A DNA stretch of 64,000 bases from an uncultured Nesterenkonia sp. (GTDB lineage Bacteria > Actinomycetota > Actinomycetes > Actinomycetales > Micrococcaceae), in NCBI GenBank assembly GCA_946222885.1, contig CAMIAK010000001.1, positions 186,001 through 250,000 on the forward strand, in the 5' to 3' direction. A program made the translations under genes and the position numbers. This document shows, piece after piece, positions 7,711 through 15,152 of this stretch; the stretch's first letter is position 1; each line of letters begins with the position of its first letter. Below the pieces are notes generated by a model. The model was given only the letters and a program-made list of their open reading frames with translations. It searched no databases and was not told the origin of the DNA.

Positions 7711-8013
7711 GTGAGGACCTTCGCCAAGACCAGTCGAGGAGGAGTTTTCTTCGTGGAACTCATCAGCACAGATGCGCTGCGGCAGTACATGCGCTACCGC
7801 AACTACAGCGTCAAGGGGCTGGCGGATCGCATCGGAGTCAGCAAGGCAACCATCGGCCACCTGCACTCAGGGGGCCGGAAGACGGTGGGGCCGGAGATTG
7901 CCAAGTCCATAGAGCGAGCACTGGACGCGCCAATCGGGTCTCTCTTTGTACCCAAAGTGAGTCATGGTGCACGCACCGGCGTCCACGCTAGCGGACGAAA
8001 GCAGGCGGCGTGA
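7711..8013 (+). CDS. Cro-like helix-turn-helix regulator
   Basis: 100 residues from GTG 7711, which has AGGAGGA five bases upstream. A helix-turn-helix is clear: YMRYRNYSVKGLADRIGVSK then ATIGHLHSGGRKTVGPEIAK. The fold resembles XRE/Cro regulators. As the first gene after the rightward promoter and divergent from the repressor, it should act as Cro, shutting down repressor synthesis at lytic entry. An internal GTG at 7753 (starting VELISTDALRQYM) is a plausible alternative start that keeps the whole domain. Its TGA overlaps the next start codon (TGATG). Confidence 0.8.
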   Translation: MRTFAKTSRGGVFFVELISTDALRQYMRYRNYSVKGLADRIGVSKATIGHLHSGGRKTVGPEIAKSIERALDAPIGSLFVPKVSHGARTGVHASGRKQAA

Positions 8014-8144
8014 TGGTGTACATCGCTATCGCCATCGCACTGGCCTCTATTTGCACCAGCGGCCTGAGTATTTATTGGGCCAAAGAGGCAGAGCGCATCA
8101 ACGAGAAGATACGAGAGCTAGACCGGAGAGACGGGGAGCTATGA
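8013..8144 (+). CDS. Small single-pass membrane protein
   Basis: 43 residues: MVYIAIAIALASICTSGLSI is one membrane helix, followed by a charged helix (AKEAERINEKIRELDRRDGE). ATG overlaps the stop of the Cro-like gene, so it is coupled to it. No family is recognised. It is convergent with the membrane protein gene ending at 8147, two bases away. Confidence 0.6.
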   Translation: MVYIAIAIALASICTSGLSIYWAKEAERINEKIRELDRRDGEL

Positions 8145-8146
8145 GG

Positions 8147-8620
8147 TCACTCCGCGAAGAACCCGCGAGGAGCAAACTCGGAGATGTTCCCTTTCTGCGT
8201 CTGGAACTGAACCCGCAGGCTGATTCTCAGCGGAGGCGGGATGTGCATCGGGGAGTCGGACTTCGGTTTTCTTCGCAGGTTAGCCAAGCTGATCTCCCAA
8301 CGCTCTTGCTTAGTGATCGGTCGTCCCACGTGCAAGACATTGGGCGCCCCGCTCCCGACCGTCAACGTGACGATCGGATCAATCGCGGGGTCGTCAGAGT
8401 GGTTCAGCACAGCAAGCACGGACCGACTCGCGTCCCACTCGTATTCGAGCTTCACCACTGCATTCTCGGCACGTCTCTCAAACTCCGCGTTGCTGATCAG
8501 GACCGAGCGCCGCGTGTACCGGACAGCAAAAACGGATACGACGAAGGCAGCCACGGCTATTCCAATGGCTATCCACTCACCTGGGGCGACATCGTTCAGG
8601 AACTGAAGCAGCTCTTCCAC
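8147..8620 (-). CDS. Single-pass membrane protein with predicted beta-rich domain, leaderless
   Basis: 157 residues starting at GTG 8620. The helix GEWIAIGIAVAAFVVSVFAV lies near the N-terminus, then RYTRRS, then about 110 residues rich in predicted strands (VVKLEYEWDASRSVLAVLN, PIVTLTVGSG). The charge pattern puts this part inside the cell. It is transcribed against the early operon, has its own leaderless promoter (TAGGGT six bases before GTG), and is shielded by a leftward terminator just upstream. Such isolated, lysogen-expressed membrane genes are often superinfection-exclusion or host-modifying morons. No family is recognised. Confidence 0.7.
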   Translation of the reverse strand: MEELLQFLNDVAPGEWIAIGIAVAAFVVSVFAVRYTRRSVLISNAEFERRAENAVVKLEYEWDASRSVLAVLNHSDDPAIDPIVTLTVGSGAPNVLHVGRPITKQERWEISLANLRRKPKSDSPMHIPPPLRISLRVQFQTQKGNISEFAPRGFFAE

Positions 8621-8626
8621 ATCGAC

Positions 8627-8632
8627 ACCCTA
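8627..8632 (-). promoter_or_regulatory. Candidate -10 element, leaderless promoter
   Basis: TAGGGT on the minus strand lies exactly six bases before GTG 8620, with no Shine-Dalgarno sequence in the gap. No recognisable -35. Confidence 0.5.
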
Positions 8633-8641
8633 TCCACCCCC

Positions 8642-8676
8642 AAGAAAAATGCCCCCGCAGTTGCAGCTGCGGAGGC
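8642..8676 (-). terminator. Leftward intrinsic terminator upstream of the 8147-8620 gene
   Basis: On the minus strand GCCTCCGCAG pairs with CTGCGGGGGC over ten base pairs (one T-G), loop CTGCAA, followed by ATTTTTC. It would stop leftward transcripts before the membrane-protein gene, leaving that gene to its own promoter. Confidence 0.7.
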
Positions 8677-8702
8677 GAAGTGATCAATAAGGAGATCGAT
8701 CA

Positions 8703-9029
8703 ATGTCTACTCTACAGAAACTCATCGTCAAGGGCACGCACGACGAGCTGCCCAACGCCAAACACGGACGCTACAGCCGGTCCAACCCGCTGTGGGATGC
8801 CGTAGCCGAACAAGCACGGGACGCCGCCGGCCGCTGGGTCGCGTTCGAGATCCCGGGGCGCGGCTCCAAGAGCCTCGGCTCAGCCCGAACACACATCAAG
8901 GCAGGCAAGTACACCGCATTCTCAGACGGCGCTTGGGATGCCGCAGTGCGCGGAAACCTCATCTACGTCCGCTACTTGGGCGAAGCGTCCGCGGAGGTTG
9001 TGGACTTCAAGAAGGCGGAGGTGGCGTGA
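8703..9029 (+). CDS. Conserved-looking phage protein, function unknown
   Basis: 108 residues with AAGGAG upstream of ATG. Alternating basic and hydrophobic sequence, with GRGSKSLGSARTHIKAGKYT in the middle. No domain is recognised. The stop overlaps the antirepressor start codon (TGATG), so it is made together with that protein. Confidence 0.7.
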   Translation: MSTLQKLIVKGTHDELPNAKHGRYSRSNPLWDAVAEQARDAAGRWVAFEIPGRGSKSLGSARTHIKAGKYTAFSDGAWDAAVRGNLIYVRYLGEASAEVVDFKKAEVA

Positions 9030-9811
9030 TGGTGGAGATCATCCACGAGCAGCAGGACCAGCTCATCCCGATCAGGGAGCACGACGGCCAGCAGGCTGTC
9101 AGCGGCCGCGACCTCCACAGCTTCCTGGGTCTTGGCCGGGACTACACCACCTGGTTCAAGAAAATGACCGAGTACGGCTTCGTAGAGGGTCAGGACTACC
9201 TCCCCATTTCGGGGGAGGTTGCCCGAGAGGGACGCGGGAGCGTCGAGCGCAAGGATCACGCGATCACTCTGGACATGGCGAAGGAACTGTCCATGATCCA
9301 GCGCACCGAGCGGGGCAAGCAGGCCCGCCAGTACTTCATCGAGTGCGAGAAGCAGATGAAAGCCCAGCCGTCCCGAGCGCTCACCTTCGAAGAGAAGACG
9401 CTGGAAGTCCTCCAGGGACTCTCCCAGCAGGTGGAGACTCAGCGTCGAGCGCTGGCAGTGGCAAAACCCAAGGCAGAGGCGTATGACGACTTCCTCTCCG
9501 ACGGCGGCGACTATGACCGGCGCGGGGCCGCTTCCATCCTCTCCCGCCGCCACGGAGTCAACATCGGCCAGAACCAGCTAACCGACCTGCTCATCTCATG
9601 GGGCTGGATCGGAGAGGACCGACGGCCCAAGTACCCGTACACGGCGCGAGAGTACTTCACCTCCCGCCCCTACAAGGACCCGATCCTCAACGAGAAGACC
9701 GGGCAGTACTTCACCCCCGCCCCTCAGCTGCGCATCACCGCGAAGGGTATCGACGCCATCGCGAAGCGGATCAAGCGCGCTGAGGCGACCCCGAAGGAGA
9801 TTGCGGCATGA
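9029..9811 (+). CDS. AntA/AntB- and KilAC-domain antirepressor
   Basis: 260 residues. The N-terminal AntA/AntB domain (residues about 10-100) shows SGRDLHSFLGLGRDYTTWFK, DYLPISGE, and the KDHAITLDMAKELSMIQRTE signature. The C-terminal KilAC (ANT) domain, residues about 125-255, includes GAASILSRRHGVNIGQNQL then WGWI. Proteins of this class bind and inactivate phage repressors and promote lytic growth. With the XRE repressor and the ImmA-like peptidase it forms a switch with two routes to derepression. The start is set by overlap with the preceding stop; upstream ATGs in this frame lie inside the previous gene. Confidence 0.88.
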   Translation: MVEIIHEQQDQLIPIREHDGQQAVSGRDLHSFLGLGRDYTTWFKKMTEYGFVEGQDYLPISGEVAREGRGSVERKDHAITLDMAKELSMIQRTERGKQARQYFIECEKQMKAQPSRALTFEEKTLEVLQGLSQQVETQRRALAVAKPKAEAYDDFLSDGGDYDRRGAASILSRRHGVNIGQNQLTDLLISWGWIGEDRRPKYPYTAREYFTSRPYKDPILNEKTGQYFTPAPQLRITAKGIDAIAKRIKRAEATPKEIAA

Positions 9812-10131
9812 GGCAAGAGCGCCTGTACAAGATCCGTGTCATCGAGTCCGACGAGCCAGATGACTTCGACTACGACGAACCCTGGGAGTCTGACCCGAAC
9901 CCGCCCGGGTGGCGCGAGTACGCGCAGCAGCACCCGCGGATCCCGGATGACGCCGACTTCTTCATCCCCCGGAAGGCGTGGGGAATCTTCCGCAGCAGGT
10001 CCAGCGCGAAGGACAAGCTGGCCTACTTCACCCGATGGGGCATTGAGGCCGAGATCGTGGAGTGCACCCCGGCCTGGGAGAGCATCCCGGCGGCCAATGC
10101 CCGCCGTGCCCGCGAGAGGAGCGCCCGATGA
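9808..10131 (+). CDS. Acidic small phage protein, function unknown
   Basis: 107 residues, ATGA overlap with the antirepressor stop. The first 45 residues are strongly acidic (ESDEPDDFDYDEPWESD); the rest is mixed with aromatic residues and an Arg-rich end. No domain recognised. It lies between the antirepressor and an excisionase-type DNA-binding gene, both overlapped by four bases. Confidence 0.65.
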   Translation: MRQERLYKIRVIESDEPDDFDYDEPWESDPNPPGWREYAQQHPRIPDDADFFIPRKAWGIFRSRSSAKDKLAYFTRWGIEAEIVECTPAWESIPAANARRARERSAR

Positions 10132-10379
10132 CCACCGTGAGTACTGATTACAGGGTCTCAGATGTGGCCGAAGCGTTCGGGGTGAAGCCCCGCACGATCC
10201 GGGACTGGATCAAGCGCGGCAAGCTCCAAGCCTACAAGGTGCCCGACGATACGCCCCGCAGCGAGTACCGGGTTCCCGCGTCTGAGGTGGAGCGCATTAA
10301 GAACCGGTCCGCTCGCGCCGAGCAGCTGCCCCAGGATCTGGATGCCCTGATGGACAGGGCTCTGAAGCGCGCCGCCTAG
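10128..10379 (+). CDS. MerR/excisionase-type helix-turn-helix protein
   Basis: 83 residues. YRVSDVAEAFGVKPRTIRDW followed by IKRGKLQAYKV and YRVPASEVERIK is the winged helix-turn-helix of the HTH_17/excisionase family. It is a candidate Xis that would bind the att arms and steer integrase to excision, or an early regulator. It is the only excisionase-like gene I see and is far from int, but that is common in actinophages. Function is inferred from fold only. ATG overlaps the previous stop. Confidence 0.7.
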   Translation: MTTVSTDYRVSDVAEAFGVKPRTIRDWIKRGKLQAYKVPDDTPRSEYRVPASEVERIKNRSARAEQLPQDLDALMDRALKRAA

Positions 10380-10488
10380 GCCCACTCGCAGCCGCTACCT
10401 GCGGCACCCCCATCTTCACCGCCCGTTATGGCAGAACTTCCGGGCCTGCCCCGCACGGTCAAAGACCGGCGGATGAGAGGAGACACCT

Positions 10489-10734
10489 ATGCGTAGATAC
10501 ACCATCGAGGATGTGCGTGACCTCCAGCAGGACGCGCTGGAGCAGCCTACGAAGCTGGACGCTGTGACCCACCTGCACGCCCATTACCCGCACTGCTCAC
10601 TCCGCTGGATTGCCCGGCACCTGGAGGTGCTGACGACCTTGGACCCGGAGGCGCTGATCACCTGGATTGGCTACCCCGATCCCGTGGGCGAACAGGCAGC
10701 ACGGACCGCTGACCGTGAGGCGGTGGCCGCATGA
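10489..10734 (+). CDS. Small phage protein, function unknown
   Basis: 81 residues starting MRRYTIEDVRDLQQDALEQP; GAGGAG lies seven bases before ATG. Predicted mostly helical with a possible DNA-binding-like stretch (CSLRWIARHLEVLTTLDPEA). The 109 bases before it hold no gene that I can support. It starts the long overlapping early operon. Confidence 0.65.
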   Translation: MRRYTIEDVRDLQQDALEQPTKLDAVTHLHAHYPHCSLRWIARHLEVLTTLDPEALITWIGYPDPVGEQAARTADREAVAA

Positions 10735-10871
10735 GTCCGGAGGAGCGGCAGAAGTACATGGAGGGCCTGGCGCGGCGTGTGGAGCTGGCCAGGGCTATCG
10801 ATAACCCGGCTGGCGTGAAGCTGGCCTACGAGGCTGCGGCGAAAGCGAACCGGAAGGAGCAGCGGCGATGA
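10731..10871 (+). CDS. Small helical protein
   Basis: 46 residues, MSPEERQKYMEGLARRVELA at the start, basic and helical throughout. ATGA overlap on both sides (with 10734 and 10868), which is the main reason to accept it. Function unknown. Confidence 0.55.
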   Translation: MSPEERQKYMEGLARRVELARAIDNPAGVKLAYEAAAKANRKEQRR

Positions 10872-11095
10872 GCACATTTCTCACCCCGAAGATCAGCAAT
10901 GAGGTGCAGAAGCTCCAGAACCTCGCAGCCGTGGTGGATCTCCAGTGGGACAGCTTCCTGCGAACCGCTAACCGGAGCCGTATCCAGGAGGCGGACACCA
11001 CATTGCGGGACATGCAGACCCTGATCAAGGAGCTGCGCAGCGACCTGGGCCTGGAGGAGACCTACACCGCCGAGGCGCAGGAGGTGACGGCATGA
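10868..11095 (+). CDS. Small helical phage protein, function unknown
   Basis: 75 residues, probably two long helices (NEVQKLQNLAAVVDLQWDSF and EADTTLRDMQTLIKELRSDL). ATGA overlaps at both ends. No family recognised. Confidence 0.6.
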   Translation: MSTFLTPKISNEVQKLQNLAAVVDLQWDSFLRTANRSRIQEADTTLRDMQTLIKELRSDLGLEETYTAEAQEVTA

Positions 11096-11190
11096 GTGCG
11101 ACGGACGCGGGCCTGGCAAGGGCCGAGGAGGCGGAGGAGTACGCGAATCGTAACTACTGCGCATCCTGTCAGCCGGAGGCATGCCAATGA
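11092..11190 (+). CDS. Very small Cys-containing protein
   Basis: 32 residues ending NYCASCQPEACQ, with three cysteines close together. ATGA overlap with the genes on both sides supports it as real. Too short for any functional call. Confidence 0.45.
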   Translation: MSATDAGLARAEEAEEYANRNYCASCQPEACQ

Positions 11191-11636
11191 CCTGCCCACT
11201 GAGCACCTGCCACCACTGGTACGCCGCCGACCAGGACTGCACGCGCCTGGCTGAGCCGCATGAGGACATGTGCAGTGAGCACCTGGACCGCCAGACCTAC
11301 CAGTGGACCCAGTTCCACGACGCCGACGAGTGCTGCCCTGAGCACTGCGACACCAACCACGAGGAGACCACCATGGAAGATGCAGCACCACTGACCGAGG
11401 ACCAGATGCAGGACCACATCGAGGCTGTGCGGACCGCGTACCACCGCATCCGCGCCGAGCTGCACACGGCCAAGAGGGCCGACTCTGAGGGGCTTGGGCT
11501 CGATGAGGTCTACAAGTCCTTCGAGGACATCAAGACCGTCTCACGCGCCGCCCTATCCTCCCTGGATGCCCTGCGCGCTCACCAGGAGTACGAGCGGATC
11601 GAGTACGAGCTGCAGCAGGAGGCGATGGCCGCATGA
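11187..11636 (+). CDS. Cys/His-rich early phage protein
   Basis: 149 residues from ATG 11187, chosen because it overlaps the preceding stop as ATGA; ATG 11181 adds two residues. The first 55 residues hold eight Cys and several His (CPLSTCHHW, MCSEHLD, CCPEHCD), enough for one or two zinc sites. The rest is a helical, acidic tail. Function unknown; zinc-binding is inferred. Confidence 0.65.
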   Translation: MTCPLSTCHHWYAADQDCTRLAEPHEDMCSEHLDRQTYQWTQFHDADECCPEHCDTNHEETTMEDAAPLTEDQMQDHIEAVRTAYHRIRAELHTAKRADSEGLGLDEVYKSFEDIKTVSRAALSSLDALRAHQEYERIEYELQQEAMAA

Positions 11637-11791
11637 GACGCCACCTGATCATTGCCGGGCTCCTGCTGATCGCAGGGGCCTTTTCTTTTGCCCTGCTGGA
11701 AACCGCCGAGCTGATCGTCATGGGCGCCGTCCTTGTATGGGCCGGAGCCTGCGCGGTCGCCGCACTGGGTACTGAGGGGGTTGAGGTATGA
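11633..11791 (+). CDS. Small two-helix membrane protein
   Basis: 52 residues: MRRHLIIAGLLLIAGAFSFA and LIVMGAVLVWAGACAVAALG are both membrane-spanning. ATGA overlaps with neighbours on both sides. No family recognised. Confidence 0.6.
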   Translation: MRRHLIIAGLLLIAGAFSFALLETAELIVMGAVLVWAGACAVAALGTEGVEV

Positions 11792-12609
11792 GCCTCACTG
11801 TCACTGAACGCGGGCTGGTCCATGATCTGGATGAGCGGGTATATCACTCTGACCCGGTTGAGGGCGGCTCACTGTCCTCCACTGGGGCGAAGGAGATTCT
11901 CCGGTCCCCGGCGCACTACCGGCACTACATGGACTCTTCGCGTGAGCCCAAGCCGCAATTCGACTTCGGCAGCGCTGTCCACACGCTGGTACTGGGCGTC
12001 GGCTGGGATATTGAGCCGCTGGGGTTCGACTCCTGGCGCACCAAGGACGCCAAGGAGGCACGCGCCGAGGTCGAGGCCCAAGGGAAGGTCGCACTGCTGC
12101 GCAAGGACTTCGACCGTGCCGAGGCCGTGGCGATCTCCGTGCTCGAGCACCCCTCCGCGGGCAAGCTCTTCCGAAAGGGCGACGCCGAGGTGTCAGCGTT
12201 CGGGCAGCACCGCTCCGGGGTCTGGCTGCGCGGGCGCTTCGACTGGTTGGTCAATGGCACTCTGATTGACCTGAAGACCGTGCAGAGCGCCGACCCGCGC
12301 CGGTTCAATCGCACCGTCTGGGACTACGGGTACGACGTCCAGGCCGCCCACTACATGGAGACCTACCGTCTCGCCACGGGGGAGCGGCCCAAGGGGTTCG
12401 TCCACGTGCTGGTCGAGAAGGAGCCGCCCTACGCGGTCTCCGTGGTCCGGCTTAACCCTGAGTTCCTTGAGCTGGGGGAGCGTCGCCTGGAGCGCGCCAT
12501 CGCCGCCTACAAGACCGCCTGCGACACCGGACAGTGGCCCGGATACCCGCAGGTCATCCACACCATTGAGCCACTGCCCTACATGACATCCCAGGAGGAC
12601 GACGAATGA
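11788..12609 (+). CDS. PD-(D/E)XK exonuclease (RecE/exodeoxyribonuclease VIII-like)
   Basis: 273 residues. The nuclease core is visible: FGSAVHTLVL (helix with His65), DAEVSAF (Glu134), GRFDWL (Asp152), and LIDLKT with Asp161 and Lys163, followed by YDVQAAHYMETYR. This is the order of catalytic residues in PD-(D/E)XK enzymes of the RecE/YqaJ type. It should chew 5' ends of linear DNA to expose single strands for the annealing protein encoded next, with which it overlaps by four bases. Together with SSB and RusA this makes a phage recombination module. Confidence 0.82.
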   Translation: MSLTVTERGLVHDLDERVYHSDPVEGGSLSSTGAKEILRSPAHYRHYMDSSREPKPQFDFGSAVHTLVLGVGWDIEPLGFDSWRTKDAKEARAEVEAQGKVALLRKDFDRAEAVAISVLEHPSAGKLFRKGDAEVSAFGQHRSGVWLRGRFDWLVNGTLIDLKTVQSADPRRFNRTVWDYGYDVQAAHYMETYRLATGERPKGFVHVLVEKEPPYAVSVVRLNPEFLELGERRLERAIAAYKTACDTGQWPGYPQVIHTIEPLPYMTSQEDDE

Positions 12610-13244
12610 ACGAGCTAGTCAAGCACGGAAGCATCGCGGAGAAGATCGACTGGGCCAAGAGTATCGCCCCCTCCGGGATCCTGCCGAAGAGCTACCGGAA
12701 TCAGCCCGCGAACCTGCTGGTCGCGGCGGAGTACGCCGACGCGCTGCACATTCCCAGGATCAACGCGCTCACCAGCATCCACGTCATCGAGGGCACGCCG
12801 TCCCTGTCGGCTGACCTGATGGTGAAACTGGCCCGCGACGCCGGCCACCGGGTGCGCGTCCAATTCAAGGAGGGAGCCGCCCGCGCCGTGCTCATCCGAG
12901 ACGACGATCCGGACTTCGAATACGAGTCGATCTGGACCATGGACCGGGCGCAGAAAGCTGGGCTAACCGGCAAGGGGAACTGGAAGAACTACCCCGAAGC
13001 GATGCTGATGTCCCGCGCTAAGTCCGAGGTAGTCCGCATGGGAGCATCCGAGGTGCTGTCCGGATCCATCTACACGCCGGAGGAGCTGGGAGCCACGGTC
13101 AACGAGGCGGGAGAGCCTGCACAGCCCGCACCGGCGACCACCGAGAACACCGGGACCACCTACGAGACCGTAGAAGACATCCTGGCCGACGACGAGACCG
13201 GGGAAGTCGTAGAGCCCGAGCCGGCGGCGGAGGTGCCATCGTGA
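12606..13244 (+). CDS. RecT-like single-strand annealing protein
   Basis: 212 residues. The segment NQPANLLVAAEYADALHIPR, then VIEGTPSLSADLMVKLARDA, and NWKNYPEAMLMSRAKSEVVR fits the short RecT/Bet-like family found in actinophages, which anneals complementary single strands produced by the partner exonuclease. The last 55 residues are acidic and probably disordered. ATGA overlap with the exonuclease gene supports the pairing. Confidence 0.78.
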   Translation: MNELVKHGSIAEKIDWAKSIAPSGILPKSYRNQPANLLVAAEYADALHIPRINALTSIHVIEGTPSLSADLMVKLARDAGHRVRVQFKEGAARAVLIRDDDPDFEYESIWTMDRAQKAGLTGKGNWKNYPEAMLMSRAKSEVVRMGASEVLSGSIYTPEELGATVNEAGEPAQPAPATTENTGTTYETVEDILADDETGEVVEPEPAAEVPS

Positions 13245-13381
13245 TTGCCACCCACTCACACCCACCTATGGACCTTGGCTACTGGATCGCCTTGGCCGAG
13301 AAGGCTCTGCGCCGGCGCTCACTGCGGATGGCTGAGCTGTACATGAGACGAGCACTTGAGGAGACCTCATGCCAGCCATGA
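13241..13381 (+). CDS. Small basic protein
   Basis: 46 residues from GTG 13241, which overlaps the annealing-protein stop as GTGA. LGYWIALAEKALRRRSLRMA is a basic amphipathic helix. It overlaps the next gene by 13 bases. Function unknown. Confidence 0.45.
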   Translation: MIATHSHPPMDLGYWIALAEKALRRRSLRMAELYMRRALEETSCQP

Positions 13382-13587
13382 CAAGGCACGACGCGGTACA
13401 GCTTTGGGATGCCGCTATAGACCACTCCCAGGCCGTTCTGGCCGTCGATGGCGCCGCACGCCGCGCCGCGCTCACGGGGAGCGCAGAGGACGACATGAAG
13501 GCGATTAAGGCTCAGCACGAGCTAGAGGCCGCCATCGGAAGGCTGAAATCACTCATCGCAAAGCACGTAGAGGAGACCACCGCATGA
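13369..13587 (+). CDS. Small helical protein upstream of ssb
   Basis: 72 residues from ATG 13369, which has GAGGAG five to six bases upstream. ATG 13378 is the alternative and would overlap the previous stop. Predicted helical hairpin. ATGA overlap with ssb. Function unknown. Confidence 0.6.
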   Translation: MPAMTRHDAVQLWDAAIDHSQAVLAVDGAARRAALTGSAEDDMKAIKAQHELEAAIGRLKSLIAKHVEETTA

Positions 13588-14054
13588 CCATCTCGGCACA
13601 CATCGTAGGCAATCTGGTATCTGATCCGGAGCTGAAATTCACACCCAACGGCAAAGCGGTCGCTAACACCAGTATCGCCGTCAACCATGGCCGGAAGGAC
13701 GATTCCGGCCAGTGGCAACAGACCGGGGCGACCTTCCTGCGCATCAGCCTTTGGGGCCACCAGGCCGAGGAGGCTGCTGAGAAGCTGCGGAAGGGCCAGA
13801 AGGTCCAGGCTCAAGGACGGATCGAGACCCGCAAGTACGCCACCCAGCAGGGGGAGGAGAGGGAGTCCCTGGAGATGCAGGTCTTCGAGATTGGCCCGGT
13901 GCTGGCGAAGTTCCCACCGAAGGACCAGCAGTCTTCCGGGCTTAGTGGCGGCCAGCAGCAGTCCGGGTGGGGCACCCAGCCCGCGGGAGACACATGGGGT
14001 GGCACGCCCTCTGACGGCGGCTCCTGGGGCACTCCCGGAGGCTCACCTTTCTAG
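13584..14054 (+). CDS. ssb: Single-stranded DNA-binding protein
   Basis: 156 residues. The OB-fold shows the SSB pattern IVGNLVSDPELKFTPNGKAV, WQQTGATFLRISLWGHQAE, and QKVQAQGRIETRKY. The C-terminal 45 residues are Gly/Gln/Ser-rich and end GTPGGSPF. The usual acidic tip (DDDIPF) that recruits partners is missing its acidic residues; only the final Pro-Phe remains. It should coat single strands during replication and recombination. It closes the recombination block; a terminator-like hairpin follows. Confidence 0.92.
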   Translation: MTISAHIVGNLVSDPELKFTPNGKAVANTSIAVNHGRKDDSGQWQQTGATFLRISLWGHQAEEAAEKLRKGQKVQAQGRIETRKYATQQGEERESLEMQVFEIGPVLAKFPPKDQQSSGLSGGQQQSGWGTQPAGDTWGGTPSDGGSWGTPGGSPF

Positions 14055-14091
14055 GGTGCTTGCACTTTACGCGCCCCTCTAAACCGGAACC

Positions 14092-14120
14092 AAGCCCTGG
14101 TAAACGCCGGGGCTTTCCTA
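14092..14120 (+). terminator. Intrinsic terminator after ssb
   Basis: AAGCCCTGG pairs with CCGGGGCTT (nine pairs, one T-G) around TAAACG, then TTCCTATT. The T-run is weak. Confidence 0.55.
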
Positions 14121-14136
14121 TTACCAGGAGAAGAAC

Positions 14137-14811
14137 ATGAGCAAGGAAGAGATCAGCAACCGCCTGCGTGACGCGGGCAATGGCCTGCATGGACTCGCGG
14201 CTGATGCCGACTACATTCTGGCCAAGCTTGACGCCGTACGGGCCGAGCGGGATGCGTATCGGGCTGAGCGGGAGTCAGAAGAGCGGCGCGGAGATCTTCT
14301 GCGAGATGCCTATGAAGATTCCGTGGCCGAGCGGGACCAGCTGAAGCGCCAGGTCGAATCCTTTGAGCACGCAGAGCAGCAAGACACCACCGTCCCCCGC
14401 GTCATCACTCGTGATGAGTTGCGAAAAGGGCAGTGTGTCGCAGTCGGCCACAACGGGCACTGGCGCATCATCGAGACCGGGCGTCACATCGAAGAAATGA
14501 GCGGAGCGGAGATTCTGGATCACTTCGCCATCTACCCCGGAGACACTCTTGTCCTGCTGGAGAATGCCCCGGCCGAGGAGCCGGAGCCGGTGAAGGTGGG
14601 CGACACGATCAACAGTGACACCAGGGCCGCTGAACTGCCGGAGGGGACGATCCTCTTGGATGACGACGCTGACCCGTGGCGCAAGAGCAAGTGCGGGCAC
14701 TGGCAGGCGGCAGATCGCGGGTCAGACGAGCTCGTGTATCGCACGGCTAAGCCGGTGTTCTACACCAACGACCCGCTCACCGTCCTGTACCTGCCCAAGG
14801 AGGACGCATGA
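14137..14811 (+). CDS. Coiled-coil early phage protein, function unknown
   Basis: 224 residues with AGGAGAAG before ATG. Residues 1-80 form a charged coiled coil (VRAERDAYRAERESEERRGD). Residues 85-150 and 160-224 look like two small beta-rich units (GQCVAVGHNGHWRIIETG; LPKEDA end). No known domain. First gene after the ssb terminator. Confidence 0.65.
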   Translation: MSKEEISNRLRDAGNGLHGLAADADYILAKLDAVRAERDAYRAERESEERRGDLLRDAYEDSVAERDQLKRQVESFEHAEQQDTTVPRVITRDELRKGQCVAVGHNGHWRIIETGRHIEEMSGAEILDHFAIYPGDTLVLLENAPAEEPEPVKVGDTINSDTRAAELPEGTILLDDDADPWRKSKCGHWQAADRGSDELVYRTAKPVFYTNDPLTVLYLPKEDA

Positions 14812-15152
14812 GAGACTACACGCCGACCGCGGCAAGCATCCGGTCTGACTATATTCGTGGCGCTGCCGCCGACTTCATTGCCACAGAGGGCAAGCGGTGC
14901 CCCTGCGGAAGCGCCCACCCCGTGAAGTCCGAGACAGCCCGAGTTGCCCTCGTCTGGGACAGGGAAGCACGCGCCGCCGCAGGGCCGGAGTTCGACCGCT
15001 GGCTTGCCGAGGAGATCCGCAAGGCCAAGGCCGAGGCGTGGGAGTCATGCGCGGCAGTAGTTGAGGACATCATCATCGACTTGACCGGCGACATAGAGCC
15101 CCACGAGCGAATGCTCGCCAACCCCTACCGAGAGGAGGAGCACAGTGAGTGA
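14808..15152 (+). CDS. Small phage protein, paralogue of the 16076 gene
   Basis: 114 residues. It shares PEFDRWLAEEIRKAKAEAWE with the product of 16076-16360 (PEFDRWLSEEVRKVKAEALR), so the two arose by duplication of a module. A CPCGSAHP motif may bind zinc. ATGA overlap with the previous gene. Function unknown. Confidence 0.65.
   Translation: MRDYTPTAASIRSDYIRGAAADFIATEGKRCPCGSAHPVKSETARVALVWDREARAAAGPEFDRWLAEEIRKAKAEAWESCAAVVEDIIIDLTGDIEPHERMLANPYREEEHSE

Noticed and set aside
7964..8683. 239-codon open frame on the plus strand across the 8147-8620 gene
   Set aside because: Its translation is rich in Arg/His with no domain pattern. The minus-strand frame gives a sensible membrane protein with promoter and start, and the small membrane gene 8013-8144 also overlaps.
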